This document shows, piece by piece, positions 11,295-24,241 of a stretch of 64,000 bases of DNA. The stretch covers positions 7,005,409 to 7,069,408 of the forward strand of contig NC_085138.1 in assembly GCF_035046485.1 (NCBI RefSeq), written 5' to 3'. Source of the stretch: Aedes albopictus. Its lineage: Eukaryota > Arthropoda > Insecta > Diptera > Culicidae. Made by a program: the position numbers and the translations under genes. Position 1 is the stretch's first letter. Every line of letters starts with the position of its first letter. The notes under the pieces were generated by a model. That model saw only the letters and a program-made list of their open reading frames with translations. It had not been told where the DNA came from and searched no databases.

Positions 11295-11589
11295 GGCCAA
11301 ACATTTCAATAGATCCTATCTGCATCTGAAAGGCTCTCATTGTTCACTTTCTCTTTCAATTATTGCAATGTAATGGTACACTTTTCAACTACTTTTGCAG
11401 TACAAATCAAAAGACGACTGTTTTGCCCATCGTTCTATGCAAGGAGACAATCATTATTGAAATAAATAGCTGAGATATTGACGAAAGAGAGGAAAACCAA
11501 AGAGAGCCTCTCTAATGCAGATAGGACCTTTAGATATGTTTGGCCTGGCTTCCATAACTCGATACTTCCTTTGGTCGATATCACGCCCC
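11295..11589. other. No gene seen
   Basis: This short AT-rich spacer lies between two inverted-repeat elements. Confidence 0.4.
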
Positions 11590-11842
11590 AAGTAACCAAA
11601 AAATGGAACTTTTTGTCAACCCATGTCAAAATGTACTTGCAAGTTCCACGAAGTGCAGATAAAGTTCCGAATGGAACTTTCTGGCTGCTTAAGAGGCTAA
11701 CAATGAGCCTTGCTAGAACTTCGCACACAAGTTCGGGCAAGGCTCATTGTTAGCCTCTTAAGCAGCTCGAAAGCTGCTTAAGATGCTACTCGGAACTTTG
11801 TTGGCACTTTCAAGTTCATAGAAGTTCATTTCAGTAACTTGT
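11590..11842. mobile_element. Hairpin MITE with perfect 30-bp core palindrome
   Basis: GCTGCTTAAGAGGCTAACAA and onward at 11684-11713 is exactly inverted at 11737-11766, with a 23-bp loop. Outside this, AAAGTTCCGA (11661) pairs with TCGGAACTTT (11789). The outer limits CCAAGTAACC and its approximate inverse near GTAACTTGTTG close the element. The two overlapping frames 11435-11740 (minus) and 11478-11753 (plus) are products of the palindrome. Confidence 0.65.
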
Positions 11843-12149
11843 TGTGCTAAGGATTTTATTTTTTTCATTTTAGCAAAAACAATCTATTCAACTCGGTTGG
11901 GCAGCTGTCATTCAATGCTTAAACAATCAGCCATTTATCGTCACATTATAGACGCTTGTTCAACGTTTCTTAAACAAAGTTCTATGACGTTTTGTTATTC
12001 AATCACTTATGAAAAGTCTTTAAGATCGTTGTTACGGAATAGAAGTTAGGCTCATAATAACAAGCTTTCTTCGACAATTATTCCCCCAGTATGCATTCAA
12101 AACATGTTGAACAATGTGCTACATGTAACATTTTACAGATTTCATTTCT
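11843..12149. other. No gene seen
   Basis: AT-rich with repeated TTAAACAA-like words (also at 12663-12900 and 14090-14540). This may be decayed MITE material. Confidence 0.35.
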
Positions 12150-12161
12150 AATAATAGATTT

Positions 12162-12650
12162 TTTTTATCTGTATTAACGAGATTCTTAGCCCTAGGCTAG
12201 TTCATCTCGGGACCCATACTTTACTTCCCTTCCGAAGGAAGAACTCACATTTTGCGAGTTTGTCGGGAGTGGGATTCGATCCCAGGTCCTCGGCGCACGC
12301 TATGTCCAAAGGGAAGTATTATGAAAAGTGAATGTACCTCAAAATTTATTCGCTGATACCATATTTTTTGACCTCTAGATTCAGAATATGTGAGATTTAA
12401 AATAATCCAACTTGGGTTTTTTTCCATACATTTTTATATGGGATGAAATTAACCTTAAAATGACTTTTTTCGCCATTTGTATGGGAAAATAGGAAAAAAA
12501 TGAAAAAAAAAAATCGAAACATGAGGTCCAAACCTACGATCCTATGGAATAACATTTGAGGTACATTCGATTTTCATAATACTTCCCTTTGGACATAGCG
12601 TGCGGCGTGATAGTCAAGTGTTCTAACCATCACACTAGGTCCGCTCCACA
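12162..12650 (-). mobile_element. tRNA-derived SINE, copy 2, carrying a nested MITE
   Basis: This is the same family as 9627-10158 and 21158-21333. The head at the right end reads (minus strand) GGAGCGGACCTAGTGTGATG, with B box GGATCGAATCCC, and the tail at the left end is CTCGTTAATACAG plus an A-run. A perfect 12-bp target duplication AATAATAGATTT flanks it (12150-12161 and 12651-12662). A 307-bp TIR element interrupts it at 12296-12602. Confidence 0.85.
12296..12602. mobile_element. Transib-like MITE inside the SINE
   Basis: The left terminus CACGCTATGTCCAAAGGGAA and the following 28 bp are repeated inverted at the right end with two mismatches in 48 bp. A 5-bp duplication CGGCG (12291-12295 and 12603-12607) flanks it, and the uninterrupted SINE copies have this word once. 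A 5-bp GC-rich target duplication fitting CGNCG and termini starting CAC are hallmarks of the Transib superfamily. The assignment is inferred from these features only, since no transposase is present. Confidence 0.75.
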
Positions 12651-12662
12651 AATAATAGATTT

Positions 12663-15600
12663 GATTGAACAAATTGTCAAGAAAAACGTTGTTTAAACTC
12701 ACTTTTTTAATAAATCAGCAAAATTTATTTATTTTGCTCAAATTTTTACTGAAATCAGTTTTTAAACCTATTACTACGCATTTCTATCAAATTTTAATAA
12801 ACAACCTAAGAAACATAAATTTGAAGTTTTTAAGCAGCATTCAAATATTTGATTCCGTACACGCATTGGTTAAACATCGCTGAAGACTGTTTATTCAACT
12901 AATACATCGACATTCCAAACTAAAAATATAACAGATGGCACTTTTTTGTGTGGTAGTAAAATCGAATTTTCTTGGTGAAGAAGTTGTTCCGGAACACGAG
13001 GTAAATATAGAAAGTTGTCCTTTCAAACCATTTTTGATTTCTATTCACTAACTTTTCACAAAACTATCCCGTTTTCTAACAATTAATGGTTTTCGCGATT
13101 TTTCCATACGATTTGACAGTTCTTGACTACCATGCTTCCGTGAGCTTGAGGTGAGAATTTGAGAAAGTTGATAACCGATCCATTGAATACAAGCGATGGT
13201 GTCGCCGCCGGGCTGTCAGTGCTGGAAACTAGATGCTATAAAAGTTCTTGCATGCAATTTTTACTGCTGGCGCCAACTGGGAGTAATCAATAAAAATGTA
13301 AACAGCAATCATCCCATTGTCTATCTCAGCAATGAAGTTGATCAACACTTGAATAATCGCTATCGCAGTGTTGCTTATGATCACCATACAGTCGTACAGG
13401 AGCCTATTAGTAGTTGGACAATCTTTTATGTAAACCATCAATGCTGGTATTCTGCTGTGAGATTGGTGACTCTTCTGGCAAGTTTTCAAATACCCAAACA
13501 AGTAAGTTGTGTTTCGATTTGTGCCCCTTCCTATTCGTGACGGGAGGTAAATTACGCTACGCGAGTGTTGACTTCTGCGGGAATAGCCTGGTGGATCCTG
13601 AGCACGGTTAATATTAAAGCCAAAATCAAGGAAGTATCCTGTGGAAGAATTCGAGGCGAGCATGAGCAACTTCCTAATCTGCCATTTCATGTGTTCCTGT
13701 CTGCAGTTTCACTGCCGTTGAACGAAAAGGTGAGTCTGAATATTTTCAAAAAGTGCAATTTAAAAAGCTGCTGCATTGCATTAATTTGAAATTCAAGCCT
13801 ATGAAGCCGTGGGTGCTACTATTAGGCTCCTAATGAGCCATTATTTTTACAATACAAAGCTACCGATCGATAGAATTTGTGATGAAAACAGACCAATACA
13901 TAGCCAGTCGGGTGCCTGAAACTTTTGCCTGTCTTGGTAAGGTGGTATGAACTACCAACCAAGCCGATCTGTTGAAAAGCACAGGTCGCACGGCAGAAGT
14001 TTCACGCATTCCACTTTGATCTCTACTCCCTTATACTATGAGTAGAAAGAGACCGATATAGCCACAAAATCATCAAGTTGAAAACATGTTGAATAGTGGC
14101 GATTTTGTGATACTATCAAACTGCTGATTAACATTTTCCGGTTAAAGCTTAACAATATTTTAAGAAAAGCTTATTCCGGTGTACTGTTAGGCTATATTAG
14201 TGCAGCTGATAAAACATTACCAAACAAGTGTTGTTAAACTTTGTTTAAACTATTTGTTCCATTATGAATTATAAGTGGAATGATGGCATCGAATATGCTT
14301 AAAACAGCTTAGCTTCTACCATTATTAAAACATTCTAAAGGGTCTGATGGAAAGTTTTAAACAGCTTTTATTCAACTTTAGTTCGATTAGTTGTTCAATG
14401 TACAACAAAAGTGATGTTTCACTGTATTGAAAATTTAATCGTCATTTTGTTTCACACATATTATTGTTAAACTGTTAGCGCTTACGTAGAACTTCTGTTA
14501 AACTGGCATGTTTATTGATGGCACTGAGTTGTTTCTTGGGTTATTCCTAGCTCTTTTAATGCAGTCAATATTCTACATTTTTATTACATTTTGCAGATAG
14601 CAAAGTTTTCAATTCAAATAGTTATTGGGAATATGAGGTATTCTTTTTGTTACTACTAAGTATTTCAAAAATGCACAAAGAAATCAAATCATGAATTATT
14701 TTTGATCATCCTATGTACCATAGTGTCACGTAGAAGGTGTGCCGAGAATTGAATTCAGCTTTTGCCCAAAAAAAAAGTGGACTGAGGGATGCTAACTTAG
14801 TCGAATTATTGGGGGGCAAAACCTTTTTTTTCTAATTTTTTGTATAAAAAAATTGATAAATGGTCAAATATTAGGATGGATAAAACCATGCTTGCCCCCC
14901 CCCTATTTTGGCGCCTATGAGTGGACTAGACGGAAACAGAATTCGAGGGACAACTATTCAATCTTATTGTTTTGAAGAAATTGTAATTCTTTTGAAATAT
15001 GTTTACATGATGTGGGTGTTAATTTATAAATTAGTAGTTGATACCAAATTGGTTATGAGGCGTTAGATGAGCTGCAAGAATGAATTCGATCATTATTGGT
15101 TGGTGCTTAGATAGGCGATATTTAGATATAAACCCAAAATTTGGTACTCACAGGTCGTAGGTGATCCATATTTTCCATTTTTCACAACCAAAGTATCACA
15201 ACATTACAGCATTATATTGCAATTGCTGCGTACGTATCTAGTAACGAGAGCCTATGTCTATCATGTTGTGAAGAACGATACAGTCCGGACCGGCGTAGTT
15301 TATCGTGATAAATTAATTTACGATCGTTCCAACGGATCTCTGCTTGTTTGCTCAACGAAACGACTGCAATAAAACATCTGCCCTTCAAACGATTTTTTAC
15401 GGTTGTTTTGATACTTAAAAGCCTCCACCACAACACAACTTTTCTCTCGAATTTCGCACGGTTTCCATGGGTATAAGCACACGGTCGATCACCATTGAGT
15501 ATGTACGTACATACATAGGTTTAGGTATGCCATTTCACTCTTCAGAGTTAGGCGCTCTTTTCGTGATCGCCATTAAATCAGCTCTGATCAGTTTGAATTT

Positions 15601-16560
15601 TCAACAACCGGAAACCGGTTCTATAAATCGATCGGCGATTAATTGAAATGTCTTGAATCAGAATCAACCGCACGCGAACCTAGCTGATTTCTGATCTTGA
15701 TCTTCGAGCAAAGGGTAACGTTTTTTCAATACTTCCACAAATTGTGGATGGAGTTGAAATGATGAGTATTTTATGTATGTATCCATTGTCATTGCATTTC
15801 GCTACTACCTACAATAACATATTCTTATTCTCAACACACCTGACCAAGTTCCTGCAAACATTTTTATTTCATAAGCCCTGTCATCAACTTAGAAAGCGTT
15901 GAAACCGCTCTATATATATATATATATATATATAATACAATGAATAAATCAGAAAGATCTCCCCAAATTCCATATTGTTTACTTGCCACACCGAAAAACG
16001 AACTTTATAACTATCCGCGCACACGTTCCCCGATAATTCTTCACACTGAACAACCAACTCCCGGCAAGGAACTTTCCGCTTTCTTTTTGTGTCTATATCG
16101 CTCTTACTACGCTATATATCAACATTCCACATCCTTTTTTAAGCAGTGTACGGAAATGTAAAAATGTTTGGAAGATAATCTGTTTAAGCTAGTAAAATAT
16201 CCCATAAATCGAAATAGCACAGATCTCTAATAACAGAACATATCAAAATATTTCGTTTATAAGAATGTCTAAAACATTGTGCCATGAGTTAAGCTTTCAT
16301 TCATCTCAGATATCGAAATGCAACTACGATAAATCGCTTCCATACGTCATCCTAATATTCAAGCATGTAGTCATATAGTCACATATGCATGAATGCCGAC
16401 GAGAACTACATTACTTGGTGGTGGAGGAAGTCATTTAGCGGAGGGGCGGACGTCCCCGGGCATAAGTAGGTAAGCGATGAAAAGTCGTTGCTGCTTCGGG
16501 GCTTAATCGCACAGCACGCTAGATCAATACGTTTCGCTGTAAGGGTGGACTATGGGCTGG
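12663..16560. other. Long gene-free stretch
   Basis: I see no supported gene. A 153-codon minus frame (13229-13690) overlaps plus frames 13196-13540, 13414-13611 and 13565-13789; none has a domain and they exclude each other. The part at 14090-14540 is rich in TTAAAC words. A TA dinucleotide run lies at 15911-15934. The segment 13190-13700 has more balanced composition and could be host exon or regulatory DNA. Confidence 0.35.
15911..15934. repeat. (TA)n microsatellite
   Basis: A pure TA run of 12 units. Confidence 0.95.
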
Positions 16561-16599
16561 AAATACAATTTCAGCGGCGAAATTTAGTTTCAATTACTG

Positions 16600-18915
16600 A
16601 AAGCTCTGAAAATTGAAGAACAAAAATCCTGGGAAGAATTCTTGAAGAACCTCTGAAAATATTTCGGGAGTAATCCCTATAAAAAACCTTAAAATAATCA
16701 ATAAGGAAATTCCTTGAGGACTGAATGAAGGTATGGTGGGAAGAATTCTTGTAGAAATTTTGGAAGACTCCCCGGAAGAAATGCTCAAGGAAGTTGTGAT
16801 TAATTGGCTTCTTTAGCGGTATTGAGATAATTCCATATTCTGAATCTGCATGCAAAACTGAGCCGAAATCCAAATTTTCATGAATTCAATTGACCTATTT
16901 AAAAATCAATTTGAAATTTGTATGGGAGCGATTTGTTGAATCACCCCTCGTCGCATTTTGTACTGGGCGGAGCTGTCAAGCAGTTGCCCAGCTGTCAAAA
17001 GGTGATTTCGAAAAATCTTTTCAAAATCGATTTTAGGTACCAAAATAAAGTTCAAAAAATCTGAAAAAAATCATAGTGGTTCAGAAAAAGTTTCTCTTTC
17101 GTATAAAATAAAAAAAATCAATACATTTTTCTTAATTTAAAAACCCAATTCTTGAAAAAAAAAAACTCAAAAGTACGACATTTCAATATCATATTTCAAT
17201 CAAAGCCCTGACAGAATCCTGGGAGAGATCTCTGTGAGAAACCTAGTGGAACCTCATAAGGAATCCCTTGAGGAACCTCAAGAAAAAATTAATTTAGAAA
17301 TCCCGGAAGGATCCCCCGAAGAAATTTCGGGAGTAATCCCAGATTGTATCTCTGAAAAAATCCCAGGAGAAATCTTAAAGAATCCTGGGAGAAATTCCTG
17401 AAAGAATCCCCGGTAGAATATTTAAAAGAATCTGGGGAGGAATCCAGAAAGAAATCAGGGATTAATTCCTAAAGAAAACCTGAGAAGGATCAACCCAAGC
17501 AGAAGAGAATAGCAAATTGATAACAACAGCATCACAAAGTCAATTTTTATCATAATTTGTTATTAACACTACAAAGTATTACCAAAACATGTTTTGCAAG
17601 GCAATTGCATTTTGTAATTGTCAAGCTATGGGGATACATCCGCACTTAATAACATTTCAATAATACATTTTGTTGTAGAACAAGTTTAGTTATTATTCTA
17701 CTATTGAGAATGTACAAACATGTGATGAACAAAGTTTTCGAATTCTCTGTGATTAAGTTGTTATTGAATCTACCAAGCATGTTATTAATTTGGTCTTCCG
17801 GGAACATTTTTTTTTTGTTGTGATAGGTATTCTAAAAATTTATTCAGCGATTCCTGCATGAATTCCTTCTGAGATTCTTCTAGGAATTCCTTCAAGGATT
17901 TCTTCAGGAAATTCTCCAGAACATCCTCCAAGGATTCCTTCAGGAATGCCCCAGGAATTCCTCTCGGAATTTATCGAGGAATTATTCCAGGTATTCCTCC
18001 AGAGATTCCTACAGGTATACCTTTTGAGATACCTTGGGATTGCCTTGAAGCTTCCTCCTGTGGTTTCTTCAGGAACTTCTCCAGGGATTCCTTCAGAAAT
18101 TGGTCCTTGAATTTCTGCAGGAATTATTCCTAGGATTTTTCCAAGAATTCCTTAACGGATTTTTTTTTCAGAAATTCCTCCAGAATTCCTTCATGAATTC
18201 TTTCAGGAATTCATTCAGAGATTGCTCTAAGATTTTTCCAGGGATTTCTACCAGGGTTTCTTCCAGAAATTCTTCTGGGAACTCCTCCAGAAATTTCTCT
18301 AGGAACTTTTTTTGAAATTTCTCCAGAAATTCCACCAAGAATTCCTTCAGAATTAATTCTCGGGGAATTACTCTAAGAATTTCTTCGCATATTTTTCTCC
18401 AGGGATTCCTCCCAGAATTGCTCTAGAGATTCCTCCAGGGATTCATTCGGATTTCTTCAATAATTCCTTTAGGGATTTCTCCAGGAGTTCCACCTGCGAT
18501 TCCGCCAGGAATATGTCCAGAAGATCCACCAGACATTCCTCCTAAGGTTACTCCAGAAATTGCTTCAGGGATTACTTCAGTGATTTTTTCAAAAATCCTC
18601 CAGGAGTTCTTCCAAGAATTTCTCCAGAAATTTCTCTAAGGATTCCTCCTGGAATTCCTCCAGTTGTTTCTTCTCCAGGGATTCCTCCAGATTTCCTCTA
18701 GGGAATGCTCCAGCAGTTCATCCAGGGATTCCTTCATGATTTCTTTCAGGATATGCCCCAGGCATTCATCCAAGAATTTATCCTGGGAGTCCTCTAGGAA
18801 ATTCTCCTGGAATCCCTCCAGGGATTCGTTCAGGTATTCCTGCAGGAATTTCTTTAAGAATTTCTTCACGAATTCATCCAGGAATTTGTTGAGAGACGTT
18901 TTTATGTACAATAAC
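16600..18915. repeat. Degenerate GGAATTCC-type array, GA then TC polarity
   Basis: The stretches 16600-16800 and 17205-17480 carry GA polarity (GGAAGAATTCTTG, GAATCCTGGGAGAAATTCCT). From about 17830 to 18900 the polarity is reversed (ATTCCTCCAGGGATTCCTTC). A non-array stretch (about 16870-17190) and a TIR element (17494-17802) separate the halves. Frames inside (18100-18315, 18636-18917, 18664-18930) exist on both strands over the same bases and are repeat translations. Confidence 0.75.
17494..17802. mobile_element. AT-rich MITE with CCC-AGCAGAAGA termini; partial second copy at 19387
   Basis: The left end CCCAAGCAGAAGAGAATAGC and following CAAATTGATAACA approximately match the inverted right end (CCCGGAAGACCAAATTAATA). 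The first 120 bp recur with divergence at 19387-19510 (CCCGAGCAGAGGAGAATATC, then CAAATTCATAACAACAGAAT). The element is non-coding. Confidence 0.55.
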
Positions 18916-18919
18916 AATT

Positions 18920-19610
18920 TTTTATATTAAATTTAATTTGACAAATAATTCATCCCATGCACGTGTACTCCATGCTGCAAACGGATTATTCTATGGGTTT
19001 GCAACATTTTATTACATCGAATCGATGTGAAAACATCGATTCAAAACTTTCGATTTAATCGGTGAATCGATTCTGCTGGTCCCATTCGAATCGATTTACA
19101 ATAATCGATGTCTCAGCTAAACTTGCCCAATGCCAGGGATCCGATTTTAACTAAAAAAGAGCGTGTTAAAAGCGAAACCCATCAATCAGAATCCTTCCTT
19201 GCGATCAAGTTGAAAATGACTATTGTAACAAAATCGAACACTTTATAACTTCTCAATGGTGATTGAGTAATACGACATGCACTATACAAAGGACACGGGA
19301 TATACCACAATACATAGATCAAATATTGGTCGCAGTGGAACAGAGAAAAAAAATGGGTAAAACTACCAAGAAACGCCAAAAACTCCCGAGCAGAGGAGAA
19401 TATCAAATTCATAACAACAGAATCACATAGCCTGTTTTTATAACATAATTTGTTATTATTAATTTATCAAAGTATTACTTTTTCATAACATGTTTTGTTA
19501 AGGCTGTTTTCATGATTTTTCGACTTCCGCGCCTCTCTTTTTGTATGAATCCTCAAATAGTTTTGTATTTCGCGTCAGATTCCTCGAATTCCTGGCTTAT
19601 TTTCTTAATA
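18920..19610. other. No gene; ATCGAT-rich patch and partial MITE copy
   Basis: About 19015-19110 is dense in ATCGATT/AATCGAT words in both orientations. At 19387-19510 lies a partial copy of the 17494-17802 element. The minus frame 19182-19412 has no recognised domain. Confidence 0.4.
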
Positions 19611-19614
19611 AATT

Positions 19615-20290
19615 CTCAAATATTTTAGAATACTCTCAGGAAGAATTTCTAAAGGAAACTTTGGAGGAATATCTGAAAAAAATCTCTAAAAAAAATTAAG
19701 AATCCTCAAAAGAATATCTGAGAGAATACTACATTTCTAATGATACAAAGGAATCGCAGAAGTAATTTCTAATAGAATCCGGGGAAAATAATCCGAAAAA
19801 AAACACTGGGAAAGTTTTCAAAAATGGATTCCTGAGGAAACCCATGAAGATAAGATAAGAGATAAGAGAAATCCTTTAGAGGGGTTTCTGAAGGCGTTTC
19901 ACTGGAGGATTTTTCTTAAGGAATATCTGGAAGTTTTCCTGAATGAATCGCTTTTGGAATTTCTGAAAGAACCCGTAGATCCGTGAAAATGCTGGATGAA
20001 TTCATTAAGAATTACTAAGTAAATTTCCGAAAAAATCCTGGAAAACTTTCTAAAAGTCGCACTGTCGAAGTTTCTGAAGCAAATTTAAGAAGTATTCATT
20101 AGAAGAAACTTATGGAGAACTTCTGAAGGAATACCTGGATGAATTTGTGAAAAAGTCCCCGAAGGAATTTCTTGAGCAGCACCTGAAGGAAATTGCCCAA
20201 TGAATCCTTGCAATTTTTTTTTCAAAGAATTCGTGAAAGAATTTCTGGGGGAATTTCTAGAAAAATCTTAGAAGACACTTTTTTGAAGAT
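19615..20290. repeat. Degenerate GGAATTCC-type array, GA polarity
   Basis: Diverged units such as GGAATATCTGGAAG, GAATTTCTGAAGGAA and GGAATTTCTTGAGC run along the plus strand. Confidence 0.6.
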
Positions 20291-21146
20291 TATTTGAAAG
20301 TAATTGTGAAAGATTTTTTAAAGGAATCGCTGAAACGTTTTTTAAAGGAAACCATCGAAAATGGCTGAACAAATATGTAGTGGAAAACATGCTTGAAAAG
20401 ACCTTCACAAAATACACTACGGTTAAAGAAAAGAGGGATATTCTAAGCCCAAATTCTCTATAAGCTAAGTGTAGCAATTATTGCTATACAGTACCTAAAT
20501 TGGACAAAGTTGGTTTCAATCTGCAAATGCGCATAAAGCACTATGTGAATAATGTTGGCTTTTTCTACTTGACCTCAAAATGCTACTTGAATATTAGAAC
20601 AGAATGCTGTTTTTCCAACTTTGGTATCATTTAGGATGTACACAGCAAAAAAATCTGAAAATTACACCTTACATAGACAAATACGACACATAAATGTCTA
20701 TTCCATTTCACTTAGTTTTACATAAAACAATTTCTTGTATGCAATGTTGAATGAAAGCATCATACTGAGAGCAAACTGTAATTCTAAAAAAAACTGATGG
20801 AAAAATGTGTGCGATATGACGGGGTCCTTTTGTTACAGGTTATCTGATGTAACATTTTTTTAAATGTGTAATCAGAACTGGTTACTCAAGGTTTCCAAAC
20901 TTCAGCGCCTCCTATAATAGTACGCTTCCATGGAGATGACTTCAATATTGCGTCTCGTTAATTATACCGGGGAAATCTCTCTATACATTATTTTTTTCAT
21001 GTAATTCTTCTGTAATTGAGCAAAAAAAGCATTCTCGCATGAATTTATTTTATTAGTTTAACAAGAACTCTTACGGGATTTTTTTTTAAATGTATTTCTT
21101 CCCATGTACTTTTATAAAATTTTCTCCACGATTGCTTTCAAGGACA
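20291..21146. other. No gene; possible decayed TIR element near 20489-20641
   Basis: TACCTAAATTGGACAAAGTT near 20491 approximately inverts CCAACTTTGGTATCATTTAG near 20618, suggesting a small decayed hairpin element. Nothing else here can be supported. Confidence 0.35.
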
Positions 21147-21157
21147 CCTCCAGAAAT

Positions 21158-21333
21158 GGAGCGAACCTGGTGTGATGGTTAGAACACTTAACTATCACGC
21201 CGAGGACCTGGGATCGAATCCCACTCCCGACAAACTCGCAAAATGTGAGTTCCTCCTTCGGAAGGGAAGTAAAGCGTGGGCTCCGAGATGAACTACAATA
21301 ACTACAATTAATACAGATATACATAAAAAAAAC
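21158..21333 (+). mobile_element. tRNA-derived SINE, copy 3
   Basis: The copy begins GGAGCGAACCTGGTGTGATG and has the B box GGATCGAATCCC and the shared body TTCGGAAGGGAAGTAAAGCG. It ends at an A-run. CCTCCAGAAAT flanks both ends exactly (21147-21157 and 21334-21344). That word is common in the surrounding array, but its placement at both precise ends supports a real target duplication. The minus frame at 21112-21324 is a shadow of this element. Confidence 0.85.
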
Positions 21334-21344
21334 CCTCCAGAAAT

Positions 21345-24230
21345 TCCTTCAAGGATTTTCCTATATATTTTCTAAAATATTTCCTAGGATATTTCTTAGA
21401 ATGATTACAGCAAGAATTCCTACAAAGACTCCTAATGGTATCACTTTGGAAAGTCATTCCTGTCCATTTCTTTCATAATTTCGCCAAGGATACTTCCAGA
21501 GGACTTATTCCGGGATTTTTTTTTAATTATTCAAAAGTTTCTCAAAGGATATAATTCTAGGAATGCTGCAGAAGTTGATGCATTTCTGAAGGAATTCCTC
21601 CGGGTAGATTATCATACGCCTGAAGTTTTTCTTTGGAATTTCTCTAGAAATTTCCAAGTTTTTCAATAATTTCTTCAGGAGTTTCTCCATGAGTTCTCCA
21701 AAGATTTCTTCAAAAGATACAATTCTAGGAGGTTTTGTTTATACAGAGTTTCGTAGATTATTTACAAAATCCTCGAGGGTTTTCCTTCAGTAATTCAGAT
21801 ATTTTCCCGGAAACTCTATCAACAATTATTGTAAGAATTTCTCCTTTTGGTATTACCTTACATATTCAGGGATTCTTTCTGACATACATTTAATAATTTT
21901 TTCTAGAAAATTCTCACGAAATTCTTTAGAAAGCTGATTCATAGGTTTTTTTTTCAGAACTTCCAGTAGACATCACTTTAAGATGACCTAAGATTACAGG
22001 CGTCAACTTATGACGGTTAAGGGGGGGGGGATCTTCTCAAAGTTAATTAAATGAGGATAAAATCGACGAAGTTCATCCAAACCAGACATACAGGGGATGG
22101 CCAAAATGTTTGGGATAGGCAACATTTTTTCTCTCACAAAAAAGTTCAACATGCTGTAACTTAAAAAAAAAATGCTTCAAAAATTCTCAAATTTTGACTG
22201 TTTGTCAACCTATTTTATGTGCACCATTGGTACCCGATTGGGTAATCTTTCGCGAAGCTAGAACCGTTCTCGTGAAACACTGTTTTTTAGACAACCAATT
22301 TTTGAAATGTCATATCTCCGAAACCAGTGAACCGAATCGAATGAAATTTTAAACGTTTATCAACAATACATTGATTTTTTGATGTACTCTATGAAAAGTT
22401 ATAGCATGTTGAACTTTTTTGTGAGAGAAAAAAAAGTTGCGTATCCCAAACATTTTGGCCACCCCTGTATATACGTGGAAAACTACTGCAATAAGCTGAA
22501 AAAGTTGTGTTTTGTCCAACTTTGAGATGCTTCGCCCCCCCCCCCCCACTACGGCACATGTTGGCACCTATTCTTAGGATTTATTCCGATTTTTATGCAT
22601 AGATGCTTTCAGAATAGTTGCCGTTTATGTTTCAGGAATTCTCCAGAGATTCTTTCAGCAATACCTCCAAAATCTATTCTTTGGCATTTTTGAGAATTTT
22701 TTCAACTCATTCTTTTATAAACCTGTAGAGTTTATCCTGGTTTTTTTTTAGATTCCTTATTTTTTAAATTTTTCTCAGCGGTTCTCTAAAACATTCTTTC
22801 AGATTTTTTTTTGTGTCTGCAATTGTATAAGAAAGTTTTATCTGGAGGAATACCAGAATTATCTGCTAAAGTTCTTCCAGGGATTCATTCAGAAAATCTT
22901 CCAGTGATCCCTCAGAAGATTATTGAATGATTTCTTCAAGAATTTCACCACTTCCTTTGTCTGCGATTTCTGCATTGATATGTTATGAGATTCCTTCGGA
23001 AATTCCTCCACAGATCTCTCAATGATTCCGTCAACATATTTCAATACCAATTTTGCCTAGAAATAAGTTTCAAAGTTCTTTCGAAAGTTTCTCGTGTTTT
23101 TTTTTCTTTCTAGGAATTCAGTGTGTCACTTAAGGAGTTTCTTCAGGTATTCTCTTAGACAGCCATTCAGGAATTCCTCCAGAAAAAACTTCAGGAATTG
23201 CTTCAGGAATTTTTTGCCCAAGAAACCCTCCACAAAAATTTCAAAAACCTGTCCAAAAAATCTCCAAATGCATCACCAAAAGACAATCCTCCAGTAATTT
23301 CTTTGAAAATTTTTTCATGGATTCTTGCAAGGATTCTTTCAGTAATTTTTTGAGCAACTTCTGGAAAAACTTCTTAAAAAATCCCTGACGGAATATCTAA
23401 AACGACTCCAGCAGGAATCTCTGAAGAAACCCAAGAGAAATTTCTGGCAGAGTAGAAGGGGCAATTTGAATAATCCTTGTAGGATTTTTTGCAAGGATCT
23501 CAAAACAAATTTCTCAAGAAATTCTTGGAGGAACCCTTTGAAGAATTTTCAGACCAATCCCTGTAGGAGGTTCGAAGACATTTTAGAGGATTTTTAGAGA
23601 AACTTCATGGAAGAACTGTTGTAGAAAGCCCTTGCTGAAATTTGCAAGGAAATCCCTTAAGTTCTAAAGAAGCTTTGGAGATATTTTTGAGGAAATTTCT
23701 GAAGGTATTTCAGAAGGAATCTCTGAAGAAAATATTGAAGAAATCTTCAGAAGAATCCTTTTTAGAGCTTTCAAATGGAATCCGTAGAAAACATTGTGAA
23801 AGGAAATTCTAAAGGATTTTTTGAAGGATTACAAGGAGCAATTACGGAATACAGGATTTATAAAGGAGTTCTTGGATTGATTCCTGGGTTTTAACCTAAA
23901 AACATTGGAGTTATAAATTAAACTATTAAATCTCGAAAGAAATCCCTGAACGATTCCTGAAGGGATTCTCTGAGCAATCTCCGAGACATTCATGTAAGAA
24001 TTTACTCAAAATTCGCTGGATGCAATCGCTGGAGGAAGTTCTGAATATACTTATAGATGGTTTTCTAAATGAATTCATCGATAATTTTTTGGGGAAATCT
24101 TTTAAACAATTTCTAAATGAACAACTGAAGGATTTTTTAATAAATTCATGATGGAATTTCTGAAGCATTCCAAGCAAGATTTTCTAAAATGATCTGGTGA
24201 GATATTTCGTTGGAATAGCTAGTGAAATAC
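21345..24230. repeat. Degenerate GGAATTCC-type array, TC then GA polarity
   Basis: TC polarity (CCTCCAGAAATTCCTTCAAG) runs from 21345 to about 23340, then GA polarity (GAAGAAACCCAAGAGAAATT) to about 24180. A mariner-type MITE (22091-22467) is inserted. C- or G-runs of 9-11 bp stand at about 22021 and 22536. No frame here is more than a repeat translation. Confidence 0.65.
22091..22467. mobile_element. Tc1/mariner-type MITE
   Basis: The left end CAGGGGATGGCCAAAATGTT and about 55 further bp are repeated inverted at the right end (reverse complement CAGGGGTGGCCAAAATGTTT). TA stands directly outside each end (22089-22090 and 22468-22469). No transposase is encoded; the minus frame at 22349-22567 crosses its border. 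A TA target duplication with CAGGGGTGG-type termini fits the Tc1/mariner group. Confidence 0.8.
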
Positions 24231-24241
24231 CTCCTCCTCTC

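Noticed and set aside
13196..13789. Overlapping frames on both strands as candidate exons
   Set aside because: They exclude each other, lack domains, and I cannot support a splice pattern.
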